Shown piece by piece: positions 47,330 through 57,906 of a stretch of DNA of 64,000 nucleotides. How positions within the stretch are numbered: the stretch's first letter is position 1; each line of letters starts with the position of its first letter. The position numbers and the translations under genes were made by a program. The stretch covers positions 6,262,001-6,326,000 of the forward strand of contig OW203762.1 of NCBI GenBank assembly GCA_934045905.1. Reading direction: 5' to 3'. The notes beneath the pieces were generated by a model, which ran no database searches, was not told the DNA's origin, and was given only the letters and a program-made list of their open reading frames with translations. Origin of the DNA: Leuctra nigra (taxonomy: Eukaryota > Arthropoda > Insecta > Plecoptera > Leuctridae).

Positions 47330-47479
47330 ATGGAGCGAGTGGACAGCGGCCACGAGACCCTCGTCTCTGACGAGTCCCCCTGCGACCTGCTGACGTCACC
47401 GTCGTCGCCGCCACGCCGTGCCACGTCCGAGACGACCAGACCTCCGAGGATCACCCCCTTCAGCGGCGTCCCGTGCAAG
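47330..47479 (+). CDS. candidate first coding exon, 50 codons, unknown protein
   Basis: A 150-bp, very GC-rich frame with strongly GC-ending codons stands out against AT-rich surroundings. It starts ATGGAGCGAG, with an in-frame TGA 18 bp upstream, and encodes a hydrophilic N-terminus starting MERVDSGHETLVSDESPCDL, continuing with a Ser/Pro/Arg/Thr-rich stretch and ending FSGVPCK. It closes with CCGTGCAAG|GTAGGA, a good splice donor in phase 0. The composition resembles disordered N-termini of regulatory proteins, but I do not recognise the protein and cannot see exon 2: the intron would begin with the 51-bp array. An acceptor-like CCGACAG lies just upstream, so a 5'UTR exon reading is also possible. 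A minus-strand frame overlaps it and is less likely. Confidence 0.38.
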
Positions 47480-47558
47480 GTAGGAGATCTAGAGGGGCAG
47501 AGGGTGCAAGGAAGGCGATGTAGAGTGCTAGAGGGTGCAAGGAAGGCGATGTAGAGAG
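47480..47558. repeat. short tandem duplication before the array
   Basis: GGGTGCAAGGAAGGCGATGT followed by AGAG occurs twice, about 30 bp apart. Confidence 0.8.
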
Positions 47559-48535
47559 CTGGAGGGTTATGGACGACGGCTGGGATGTACCCGGGCCTCC
47601 AGAGCGGTACAAGAGGGTGATGGACGACGGCTGGGATGTACCCGGTCTCTAGAGCGGTACAAGAGGGTGATGGACGACGACTGGGATGTACCCGTGCCTC
47701 CAGAGCGGTACAAGAGGTTGATGGACGACGGCTGGGATGTAACCCGAGCCTCCAGAGCGGTACAAGAGGGTGATGGACGACGGCTGGGATGTACCCGGGC
47801 CTCCAGAGCGGTACAAGCTAGTGATGGACGACGGCTGGGATGTAACCCGGGCCTCCAGAGCGGTACAAGCTGGTGATGGACGACGGCTGGGATGTACATG
47901 GGCCTCCAGAGCGGTACAAGAGGGTGATGGACGACGGCTGGGATGTACCCGTGTCTCCAGAGCGGTACAAGAGGGTGATGGACGACGGCTGGGATGTACC
48001 CGGGTCTCCAGAGCGGTACAAGAGGGTAATGGACGACGGCTGGGATGTACCCGGGCCTCCAGAGCGGTACAAGAGGGTGATGGACGACGGCTGGGATGTA
48101 CCCGTGTCTCCAGAGCGGTACAAGAGGGTGATGGATGACGGCTGGGATGTACCCGGGCCTCCAGAGCGGTACAAGAGGGTGATGGATGACGGCTGGGATG
48201 TACCTGGGCCTCCAGAGCGGTACAAGAGGGTAATGGACGACGGCTGGGATGTACCCGGGCCTCCAGAGCGGTACAAGAAGGTGTTGGACGCCGGCTGGGA
48301 TGTAGCCGGGCCTCCAGAGCGGTACTTGAGGGTGATGGACGACGGCTGGGATGTAGCCGGGCCTCCAGAGCGGTACAAGAGGGTGATGGACGACGGCTGG
48401 GATACCTGGGCCTCCAGAGCGGTACAAGAGGGTAATGGACGACGGCTGGGATGTACCCGGGCCTCCAGAGCGGTACAAGAGGGTGATGGACGACGGCTGG
48501 GATGTACCCGGGCCTCCAGAGCGGTACAGGCGAAC
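47559..48535. repeat. 51-bp minisatellite derived from the SINE head, about 19 copies
   Basis: The unit contains GATGGACGACGGCTGGGATG, TACCCGGGCCTCCAGAGCGG and TACAAGAGGGT. Its complement includes GGAGGCCCGGGTACATCCCA and GCCGTCGTCC, which aligns with the SINE B-box region at 28640-28671 (GGAGGCCCGGGTTCGATTCC, GCGGTCGTCC). The array thus grew from the tRNA-like head of a SINE. Unit length is mostly fixed; a few copies vary by a few bases, shifting the open frames. Confidence 0.93.
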
Positions 48536-48944
48536 TGACATGAACGTGCTGCTCGTGATTGGATTCGGCAACGGTCCAGTGCGCACAACCTCCCAGATAT
48601 GATCGTTCTGCGCAAACATGACTCTCTGATCGTGATTCGAGCTCCGGACTGCGAGGTTTTCGTCTTGGATCACCATTCAGGTCTCGAGATACAATCCTTG
48701 GCTCCAACGGGCCTTGGGCTAACAGAGTTGGCGCGTCTTTTGTTCTACATTCAGTGCACGAAGATAATGGAAACATATTTTTCTCCGATTCGCCTGAAAT
48801 TATTTCCTAAATTAATTTGTCAAGCAGCCATCTTTGCGTAAAGTAGGACAAAAGAAACTCGTGCAAAGTGAATACATTCCATGTAGGTCGGAATATTGAG
48901 ATTTATAGATGTAAGTATTATCATTTGCGTCAACAAGAAAAGTA
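48536..48944. other. no gene recognised
   Basis: An 80-codon plus-strand frame (48599-48841) has no recognisable product. Confidence 0.4.
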
Positions 48945-49110
48945 CGGGACTTCGGGGTCCCACATTCGCCTCCCGCTGCCGCCCTTCCTGACTGAGGTTT
49001 TATCGCGGTTTCCCTCAGTCCTGAGGCAAGTGTAGGGAATGTTTGCTACTAATATGACACGACGGCCTCCTTCCCCCCGGTGCTATTTGCCTAGTTGCAG
49101 AAACACTATA
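48945..49110 (+). mobile_element. SINE (plus), degraded head
   Basis: CCCTTCCTGACTGAGGTTTT, TTTCCCTCAGTCCTGAGGCA, TACTAATATGACACGACGGC and TTTGCCTAGTTGCAGAA follow the SINE body and tail. The B box is mutated (CACATTCGCCTCCC). Confidence 0.65.
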
Positions 49111-49144
49111 CCTATTAAAATAATAAATCAATAATGTTACGTTT

Positions 49145-49990
49145 ATATAAGAGCAATGCACTTTGGCACTTCCGACGCTTTCTCTGTTTGTTTCTGCTAT
49201 GAACCACCCAGGTCACACCAGTCACACTACTATAGGTCACCGCCCGGGTCACACCGCAGTCACACTACTAGGTCACACCAGTCACACTACTAGGTCACAC
49301 CGCCCACACACCAGTCACACTACTAGGTCACACCGCCCGGGCCACACCAGTCACACTACTAGGTCACACCACCCGGGTCACACCAGTCACACTACTAGGT
49401 CACACCGCCCGGGTCACACCAGTTACACTACTAGGTCACACCGCCCGGGTCACACCAGTCACACTACTAGGTCACACCGCCCGGGTCACACCAGTCACAC
49501 TACTAGGTCACACCGCCCGGGTCACACCGCCCGCGTCACACCGCCCGGGTCACACCAGTCACACTACTAGGTCACACCACCCGGGTCACACCGCGGTCAG
49601 GCTATAACAATAGAATGTTAATTGACAATGTTGGTTATTAGAATGAGCTAAATCCTCTGATTGGCTGAGAAGTGAAATGGCATGGGCAACATGGGCGACA
49701 AATGACTAAACAATTTGGGCGTCAGATTTGATCAAGAAATTTAACAAGTTGTCAAAATAGATATCGAAAAGAAAATGCATCGCATTGTCACTGCAAATAA
49801 ATCGTTTTTCTTTCGATTCCATGAGTTCAGCAACTCATGCACAGCATTGTTTTTATCAATGAAATCAGAGCTAATGTCAGATGGCACGTTAGCATTTCAT
49901 CGAATGATGTCATCACACCTTTATCAGCAAAATCTGATTATTTCGAATCCGTTTTTCTTCAGCCTAGTGTCATCGCTTATCAACGCGTAG
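49145..49990 (+). mobile_element. Helitron-like element enclosing a 36-bp array
   Basis: TTTGGCACTTCCGACGCTTT, CTCTGTTTGTTTCTGC and ACCCAGGTCACACC parallel the 5' region of the Helitron-like family (GGCACTTTCTCTGTGTGT, poly-T, CTGCCCAGGTCAAACC). A 36-bp minisatellite starts exactly at this CCCAGGTCA motif. TCGCTTATCAACGCGTAGAC at about 49973 resembles the 3' subterminal motif; CTAG is not seen. Confidence 0.5.
49207..49600. repeat. 36-bp minisatellite, about 10 copies
   Basis: The unit is GGTCACACCGCCCGGGTCAC plus ACCAGTCACACTACTA, with shortened and partially repeated units at both ends. Confidence 0.93.
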
Positions 49991-50379
49991 ACAGTGTGAA
50001 GTAGGATTGTCATGTCGAAAGGCTGGCTGCAGTGGAGTGACGTCACCGGCTATGCAGATGCAATGCAGATGCACTTGACTCTACCGTTATCGCGGGTTTC
50101 CTGGATTCATTCGCCGCTTCCGACGAGCATTCCATGTCTCTGCACTTTTCTCTGCACTTCATGGGGCACGTAATGACAATAGAATCGTGACCTGTAGCGC
50201 AGGCGCACTGAGCATAATGACCTAATCGCGGGTTTCACTCCGCAATTACACTGCGCCTGCGCATTATCATAACTGTACACTAGCGCCCATGGCGAGCAAA
50301 CGCTCAATTCAGACACTAAATGAAAACCAGCCATCGGAGAGGATTTACCGAATCCGATGAGGGCCAGGTTAATCCGGGT
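49991..50379. other. GC-mixed spacer before the 86-bp array
   Basis: It holds an inverted pair, GTAGCGCAGGCGCACTGAGCAT (50197) against ATTACACTGCGCCTGCGCATTA (50245), and the CRE-like GTGACGTCACC at 50038. No gene recognised. Confidence 0.45.
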
Positions 50380-53035
50380 CACGTGGTCCGAGCAAGTGCA
50401 GGGGCCTTACTGTCCCTTGCGCTGCGGGCCCCGTCATGCCGTACACCTGTTGTGCACACACTTGTCACATGGTCCGAGCAAGTGCAGGGGCCTTACTGCC
50501 CCTTGCGCTGCGGGCCCCGTCATGCCGTTCACCTGTTGTCCACACACTTGTCACATGGTCCGAGCAAGTGCAGGGGCCTTACTGCCCCTTGCGCTGCGGG
50601 CCCCGTCATGTCGTACACCTGTTGTCCACACACTTGTCACATGGTCCGAGCAAGTGCAGGGGCCTTACTGCCCCTTGCGCTGCGGGCCCCGTCATGCCGT
50701 TCACCTGTTGTCCACACACTTGTCACATGGTCCGAGCAAGTGCAGGGGCCTTACTGCCCCTTGAGCTGCGGGCCCCGTCATGTCGTACACCTGTTGTCCA
50801 CACACTTGTCACATGGTCCGAGCAAGTGCAGGGGCCTTACTGCCCCTTGAGCTGCGGGCCCCGTCATGTCGTACACCTGTTGTCCACACACTTGTCACAT
50901 GGTCCGAGCAAGTGCAGGGGCCTTACTGCCCCTTGCGCTGCGGGCCCCGTCATGCCGTACACCTGTTGTCCACACACTTGTCACATGGTCCGAGCAAGTG
51001 CAGGGGCCTTACTGCCCCTTGCGCTGCGGGCCCCGTCATGCCGTACACCTGTTGTCCACACACTTGTCACATGGTCCGAGCAAGTGCAGGGGCCTTACTG
51101 CCCCTTGCGCTGCGGGCCCCGTCATGCCGTACACCTGTTGTCCACACACTTGTCACATGGTCCGAGCAAGTGCAGGGGCCTTACTGCCCCTTGCGCTGCG
51201 GGCCCCGTCATGTCGTACACCTGTTGTCCACACACTTGTCACATGGTCCGAGCAAGTGCAGAGGCCTTACTGTCCCTTGCGCTGCGGGCCCCGTCATGCC
51301 GTACACCTGTTGTCCACACACTTGTCACATGGTCCGAGCAAGTGCAGGGGCCTTACTGCCCCTTGCGCTGCGGGCCCCGTCATGTCGTACACCTGTTGTC
51401 CACACACTTGTCACATGGTCCTAGCAAGTGCAGGGGCCTTTCTGCCCCTTGCGCTGCGGGCCCCGTCATGCCGTACACCTGTTGTCCACACACTTGTCAC
51501 ATGGTCCGAGCAAGTGCAGGGGCCTTACTGCCCCTTGCGCTGCGGGCCCCGTCATGTCGTACACCTGTTGTCCACACACTTGTCACATGGTCCGAGCAAG
51601 TGCAGGGGCCTTACTGCCCCTTGCGCTTCGGGCCCCGTCATGCCGTTCACCTGTTGTCCACACACTTGTCACATGGTCCGAGCAAGTGCAGGGGCCTTAC
51701 TGCCCCTTGCGCTGCGGGCCCCGTCATGCCGTTCACCTGTTGTCCACACACTTGTCACATGGTCCGAGCAAGTGCAGGGGCCTTACTGCCCCTTGCGCTG
51801 CGGGCCCCGTCATGCCGTACACCTGTTGTCCACACACTTGTCACATGGTCCGAGCAAGTGCGGCCTTACTGCCCCTTGCGCTGCGGGCCCCGTCATGCCG
51901 TACACCTGTTGTCCACACACTTGTCACATGGTCCGAGCAAGTGCAGGGGCCTTACTGCCCCTTGCGCTGCGGGCCCCGTCATGCCGTACACCTGTTGTCC
52001 ACACACTTGTCACATGGTCCGAGCAAGTGCAGGGGCCTTACTGCCCCTTGCGCTGCGGGCCCCGTCATGCCGTACACCTGTTGTCCACACACTTGTCACA
52101 TGGTCCGAGCAAGTGCAGGGGCCTTACTGCCCCTTGCGCTGCGGGCCCCGTCATGTCGTACACCTGTTGTCCACACACTTGTCACATGGTCCGAGCAAGT
52201 GCAGAGGCCTTACTGTCCCTTGCGCTGCGGGCCCCGTCATGCCGTACACCTGTTGTCCACACACTTGTCACATGGTCCGAGCAAGTGCAGGGGCCTTACT
52301 GCCCCTTGCGCTGCGGGCCCCGTCATGTCGTACACCTGTTGTCCACACACTTGTCACATGGTCCTAGCAAGTGCAGGGGCCTTTCTGCCCCTTGCGCTGC
52401 GGGCCCCGTCATGCCGTACACCTGTTGTCCACACACTTGTCACATGGTCCGAGCAAGTGCAGGGGCCTTACTGCCCCTTGCGCTGCGGGCCCCGTCATGT
52501 CGTACACCTGTTGTCCACACACTTGTCACATGGTCCGAGCAAGTGCAGGGGCCTTACTGCCCCTTGCGCTTCGGGCCCCGTCATGCCGTTCACCTGTTGT
52601 CCACACACTTGTCACATGGTCCGAGCAAGTGCAGGGGCCTTACTGCCCCTTGCGCTGCGGGCCCCGTCATGCCGTTCACCTGTTGTCCACACACTTGTCA
52701 CATGGTCCGAGCAAGTGCAGGGGCCTTACTGCCCCTTGCGCTGCGGGCCCCGTCATGCCGTACACCTGTTGTCCACACACTTGTCACATGGTCCGAGCAA
52801 GTGCAGGGGCCTTACTGCCCCTTGCGCTGCGGGCCCCGTCATGCCGTACACCTGTTGTCCACACACTTGTCACATGGTCCGAGCAAGTGCAGGGGCCTTA
52901 CTGCCCCTTGCGCTGCGGGCCCCGTCATGCCGTACACCTGTTGTCCACACACTTGTCACATGGTCCGAGCAAGTGCAGGGGCCTTACTGCCCCTTGCGCT
53001 GCGGGCCCCGTCATGCCGTTCACCTGTTGTCCACT
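50380..53035. repeat. 86-bp satellite, about 31 copies, with an 11-unit segmental duplication
   Basis: The unit is GTCCGAGCAAGTGCAGGGGC, CTTACTGCCCCTTGCGCTGC, GGGCCCCGTCATGCCGTACA and CCTGTTGTCCACACACTTGT plus CACATG. Rare variants recur exactly 943 bp apart: GTCCTAGC at 51418 and 52361, GCAGAGGCC at 51261 and 52204, GCGCTTCGGG at 51626 and 52569. An 11-unit block has therefore been duplicated; 943 is 11 x 86 minus 3, explained by a 3-bp deletion at about 51860. Long plus-strand ORFs are by-products. Confidence 0.95.
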
Positions 53036-53797
53036 CACATGTTGCAGCCGGAAATTTTTTGAAAATCATTTCATATAGTTCCTTCGGTAGCAAATACCTA
53101 GTCACCTCTACTTATATGTCCTGATAAAACTAACCCCCTATCGCGATTACCAGTCGTACACAGACGTAAAGTATAAGTTGCCTTAAATATAGACATTTGT
53201 ATACAGAGTAGACTTTTGCAGGTGATTTGCGCGACTGGTATTACCCAGTTCTGTCTGTCTGTCTGTCTGTTTGTCTGATGTCTGTCTGTCTGTGGGGAAC
53301 GCTGTCGCGCGCATCTATACTGGAAATGTTTTACATGACGGGTCCCTCTTGTTCTATGTATTGAACTTTTAGATGTATAAAATCGGAAATATACTTACCC
53401 ATTCTCGTGGTAATATGAGAAATTCAATAAGTTACAATAGGGGTCGGTATTACCCAAGTTGAACTGAATCGCATTTATCGAAATATTTGACTAAATTGGC
53501 GGCACAACCAAACAGAGTTTTCAAAATGATTGAACCCTCACAATTTAACTTTGGTAAGGGTATTAGCAAAGTTTAAAAGTTATGCCGGATGAACTAACTA
53601 TTGGATTAATAAATTCAACTGTTTCAATAGTTTGAAACAGTGGCTGTGGTGCTGTGCTGCAAATTTAGCCCACTATTTAGTTAATCTGACATAATTAACT
53701 TTATAATACAAACCCTGAACAAATTTATTAATTTTTATAAAAAAAAATGATTTTTTCGATTTCTTTTAGAATAACCCATTGAATTGGTATATTTCGC
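53036..53797. other. no gene; contains the short TTACCCAG repeat
   Basis: AT-rich apart from 53241-53351. No coding candidate. Confidence 0.45.
53241..53351 (+). mobile_element. short copy of the TTACCCAGTTCTGTCTGT repeat
   Basis: It starts TTACCCAGTTCTGTCTGT, has a (TGTC)n tract, and ends TTTTACATGACGGGTCCCTC plus TTG. Both ends match 12099-13533, with 1.3 kb less interior. Confidence 0.45.
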
Positions 53798-54022
53798 ATG
53801 CCATTCAGACACCTCCTGAAGCTGCGTGGCATGAGGAATGAGCCGCCGGGTGAGGTTGGAATTAGGGGAAGTATCCGCCGTCCCCGAGGCGTCTTAAGCA
53901 ACCTCAATGCCGCCCAGACGTTAGGTCAGCAGTTGCGTGACACGGCACAGCATTCGGGGCTCTTCCAAGAAGCGCAGAGCAGACAGACCTCGAGCCCCAC
54001 GCAATGCGCCATTCTAAAATAA
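53798..54022 (+). CDS. GC-rich ORF of 74 codons, possible terminal exon or gene fragment
   Basis: A GC-rich island in very AT-rich DNA. The frame reads MPFRHLLKLRGMRNEPPGEV and continues hydrophilic and Gln/Arg-rich to QCAILK and TAA. AATAAA overlaps the stop (about 54019), and GCATGCCATTCAG just at the start could be a splice acceptor, so a last exon is conceivable. Minus-strand frames also pass through it, and part of the island abuts the hairpin-ended element. I do not recognise the product; a pseudogene fragment is equally possible. Confidence 0.25.
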   Translation: MPFRHLLKLRGMRNEPPGEVGIRGSIRRPRGVLSNLNAAQTLGQQLRDTAQHSGLFQEAQSRQTSSPTQCAILK

Positions 54023-54047
54023 AACTTCTCTTCCACGGAAAGTATAA

Positions 54048-55123
54048 ATCCCAGAAAAAAACACTCCGTGTAAAAAAGGCAGCCAAGTCTCTTTACTTTT
54101 AAAAAATTCAGCACCGAAAAGGAGTGATATCAAAAAAGGTGCCAAGTCAATGACATTTCCAAAAATGTAATCGTATTTTTGAAATAAAAGAATAAACACT
54201 GAGAAATATTTTACAAAAGAACTTGGCGCATCGCTTTTTTAAAGACATCATTCTATCCTAAAAGTGGAAAGAAATTTAAAAGTAGGAACATTTTCCTCTT
54301 TCTAAAAGAGCCAGAATCTATGAATCAAGCTACTTTTAGTAATAGCTATTTTACAGTTTTGTCAATGGCGATAGAAGAAAGATTTCATGCTGTAATAGAT
54401 AAATAATATAAGGATGGAAGAATTAAATAAAAATTGGAAGTAGGCTCCTACATAATCTTGCAGTACTGTTAATATGGTGATATTATAAGGGTATTTTCAT
54501 AATTTGATCTTGACTGAAGGAAATCATGAAACGTTGTCAAATAATTAGTAACTATCTATGGAACACTATTATATATTTTTGAAGTGTCAAGTGTATAAAG
54601 TTAAATTTTTTAACATAAATTCAATGTACCGTCACTGTGTACTTTGTTATATGTATTGTTATAAAATGTGGATTAATAGAAATTTATTTCATGATGAGAA
54701 TGTATAACGCATGAGACTTAATTATGTTGACCACGAATCAATATTACGAAGATAACTATTGTGTATTTATAGAAAACATAAGCAACAAGTTTCATCGCGT
54801 ATATATTCAAATAGAAAATATTTTACAGTAGGTATGTATAATATGTAATTGAAAGATGTTTCCCTATTATTCTAAAATTCTTAATGACGGTTGTATATAA
54901 ATGGCATATGCTTATAAATAGAAAAATGTATTTAAAAAAACGATGCGCCAAGTCCTTTTGTAAAGATTTATTGTGTTTATTCTTTTATTTCAAAAATACG
55001 ATTAAATTTTTGGAAATGTCATTGACTTGGCACCTTTTTTGATATCACTCCTTTTCGGTGCTGAATTTTTTTAAAGTAAAGAGACTTGGCTGCCTTTTTT
55101 ACACGGAGTGTTTTTTTCTGGGA
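54048..55123. repeat. terminal hairpin of D/E copy 2, about 200-bp arms
   Basis: The arms start ATCCCAGAAAAAAACACTCC and include GTGCCAAGTCAATGACATTT and ACTTGGCGCATCG, each mirrored at 54940-55123. The loop of about 690 bp is AT-rich and non-coding. It is homologous to the hairpin at 18019-18388. Confidence 0.9.
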
Positions 55124-55299
55124 TATCACTTCTTTTGTTAGTTTATTCATACAGCTTGTAGCACATGTCCGAGTTTAATTTCTTTAAAAAAATACGCCTC
55201 AACCAATTTGGATAGGTACCTACTAAGAAAAGTTGCGTTTGGTAAATGATTAGAATGATTATTGAAGAAGAATAGCTTAAGTTTCGTTACAATCGGTCC

Positions 55300-55850
55300 A
55301 GCCGTTTTTGATATATGACGTCACTTCCGGTTTTGAAATAGCGGCCAAAAATAATGTCGTCTTAAATTCATAATTATATAAGTCCTACAAAATTGCATAA
55401 TTTGATTGCAATCGGTACAGCCGTTTTCGATATATAACGTCCCTTCTGGTTTTGAAATGGCGGCCGAAAATAACGTCGTCTTTAATTCATAATTATTAGT
55501 CCTACATATTTCCAAAATTTTGTTGAAATCAGTACAGCCGTTTTCGATAATGACGTCACTTCCGGTTTTAACATTGGCGGCCGAAAATAATGTCGTATTT
55601 AATTCATAATTATTAGTCCTACACATTTCTAAAATTTGGTTGCAATTGGTACAGCCGTTTTCGATATATGACGTCACTTCCGGTTTTAACAATGGCGGCC
55701 GAAAATAATGTCGACTTTAATTCATAATTATTAGACCTACACATTTCCCAAATTTGGTTGCAATCAGTACAGCCGTTTTCGATATATGACGTCACTTCCG
55801 GTTTTAAGAATGGCGGCCGAGAACACTGCAACCTTGAATTTATAATTATT
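55300..55850. repeat. about 118-bp tandem units with CRE-ETS motif, 5 copies
   Basis: Each unit has ATATGACGTCACTTCCGGTT, then AATGGCGGCCGAAAATAATG, TTTAATTCATAATTATTAG and GGTTGCAATCGGTACAGCCG. The CRE palindrome TGACGTCA overlaps the ETS core ACTTCCGG. Diverged units continue to about 56480. Confidence 0.88.
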
Positions 55851-56611
55851 TACAAAGTACGTTTACTAATATCTATTTAAAATTATAATGTGGTTAATTT
55901 AGTGTCATTTAGCATATGTATGACGTCATTTCCGGTATAGGTAATAAGAAAACAATCTAGTTTTATCTAGTTGATACCTTCATGAACGACCATCTGAATT
56001 CATAATCCCTATATTTCCGTAAAATGGGTCATGCCGTTTGTAATATATTACGTTACTTCCGGTTTCATTTAGTGGTTCCTGCCGCCATTTCCGGTACCTT
56101 TAATTTGCTTATTCATTTTTCACAATTGATTTTTCAAATAAATTGCAGAATGAATACGCAGGAACTAGTTCAGTTGCAATCGGTACAGGTGTTTTAGATA
56201 TATGACGTCACATCCGGTTTCAGGAATGGCTGCCGAGACCACTGCAACCTTGAATTTATAAATTGTATTGTCTATGTTACAATGTAAGTTAATTATGTAT
56301 GTATTTTAAGTATAATTTGTTGAAATATTGCGTATTTATGACGTCACTTCCGGTTTAGAAAATAAGAAAATGTTGTTTTTTTCATTGATACTTTTAAATG
56401 ATGACCATCATAATCGAATGGCGCTAATATCGTTCTAATCGGTCTAGACGTTTTTGAGATATGACGTCACTTCCGGTTTAAAAATGGCGGCACAAAAAAT
56501 CACAAGAGGCAAGGTATCATCAGACGCCAAAAGTGCATATGTGGTAAAAATTTCAGGTTGATCGGTTCAGCCGTTTAGGCTGTGGCGGTGACAGCAACTT
56601 TTTCGGGAATC

Positions 56612-56681
56612 ATATGAAGAAGATGAAGAAGAAGAAGAAGAAGAAGAAGAAGAAGAAGAAGAAGAAGAAGAAGAAGAAGAA

Positions 56682-56712
<31 letters not shown>

Positions 56713-57157
56713 AAGAAGAAGAAGAAGAAGAAGAAGAAGAAGAAGAAGAAGAAGAAGAAGAAGAAGAAGAAGAAGAAGAAGAAGAAGAAGAAGAAGAAGA
56801 AGAAGAAGAAGAAGAAGAAGAAGAAGAAGAAGAAGAAGAAGAAGAAGAAGAAGAAGAAAAGAAGAAGAAGAAGAAGAAGAAGAAGCAGAAGGAGAAGAAG
56901 AAGAAGAAGCAGAAGGAGAAGAAGAAGAAGAAGCAGAAGGAGAAGAAGAAGAAGGAGAAGTAGAAGGAGAAGGAGAAGGAGAAGGAGAAGGAGAAGGAGA
57001 AGGAGAAGGAGAAGGAGAAGGAGAAGGAGAAGGAGAAGGAGAAGGAGAAGGAGAAGGAGAAGGAGAAGGAGAAGGAGAAGGAGAAGGAGAAGGAGAAGGA
57101 GAAGGAGAAGGAGAAGAAGAAGAAGAAGAAGAAGAAGAAGAAGAAGAAGAAGAAGAG
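56612..57157. repeat. (GAA)n/(GGAGAA)n microsatellite
   Basis: About 545 bp of GAA repeats grading into a GGAGAA block (about 56940-57116) and back to GAA, followed by (CAG)4. It is almost pure purine on the plus strand. It occupies the position of the short (GAT)n tract in D/E copy 1. Confidence 0.97.
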
Positions 57158-57461
57158 CAGCAGCAGCAGATGAAAGCGGTGTAATTTCACGATTTTCACG
57201 GCCCTCTAGGTCGTAAACGGAATGACTGGTTGTTGTCGCGTAATTGTCGCGTAGCTCAAAATTAAGTTATTTCACAACAATGTGAGATTTTCCATTGTTG
57301 AGATCCAGTAGGCCGAAAATGCCATGTTGTTGCTTACAGTAAAAGTAGTTGGTCTGCTCCTCAGTTTATATAGGCATTTACGGTATGTTGAGTGACTGTG
57401 AGTGTACGGTACGACTTGGCTGAGTGGAGCGACCAGCGACCGCTCCATACCGAGGACTAGA

Positions 57462-57906
57462 TACCGAGGACATGCAATTAGAGGCCGATGCATTCTTCAA
57501 GTGCAGCGCATTCACGCGACTTTGCACAGATATTTCACATGGAAATGTGGATGACTGATTCGAATGAAAACAATTTAAAACTTTTATATGCTTAACTGTT
57601 CAAATTACAACAATCAACCCCACAGTTGCTACCCCGCAGGGCGTTTTTTTTAGAAATTAAACAATTTATTAGAAATTGATTCTGGGACGCCGAACTAAAT
57701 TTTTTATCATGTATTGGGGTGGGGGGGGGGGGGGGGGGGGGTGAGACTGCGACTGCTTGAGTGGAGGATAATTCGCCCCTTATTCCTACGCGCCTGGGTA
57801 TCAATTTAGACTCACTTTTGTTTCTGAAATTGACACAGCGCGCCGGGTGGCAAGAACTAGCAACTCGTCACGGGATCCTCAAACCAAAGCTCATCATTAG
57901 CATAGT
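57462..57906. other. no gene; poly-G tract
   Basis: A 21-G run at 57721-57741. Otherwise nothing recognised. Confidence 0.45.

Larger units (their letters stand above)
54048..57461 (-). mobile_element. hairpin-ended element (family D/E), copy 2, expanded
   Basis: An inverted relative of 17090-18388. On the minus strand it starts TCTAGT (complement 57456-57461), then GGAGCGGTCGC, CAGCCAAGTCGTAC, the microsatellite, CCGCCACAGCCTAAACGGCT, a series of CCGGAAGTGACGTCATATAT units, and a terminal long hairpin (54048-55123). All landmarks are in the same order as copy 1, but three segments are longer here: the hairpin loop, the CRE/ETS units and the microsatellite. No protein is encoded. Confidence 0.7.

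Noticed and set aside
47245..47478. Minus-strand ORF of 77 codons over the CpG island
   Set aside because: It overlaps the plus-strand candidate exon; GC-rich DNA opens both strands and the plus strand alone has a good donor and upstream motifs.
50320..53124. Cys-rich and Pro-rich repeat proteins up to 752 codons
   Set aside because: Product of the 86-bp satellite; frames swap with single indels and have no unique domain.
56567..57216. Poly-Lys/Arg or poly-Phe/Ser proteins
   Set aside because: Translation of a GAA/GGAGAA microsatellite.
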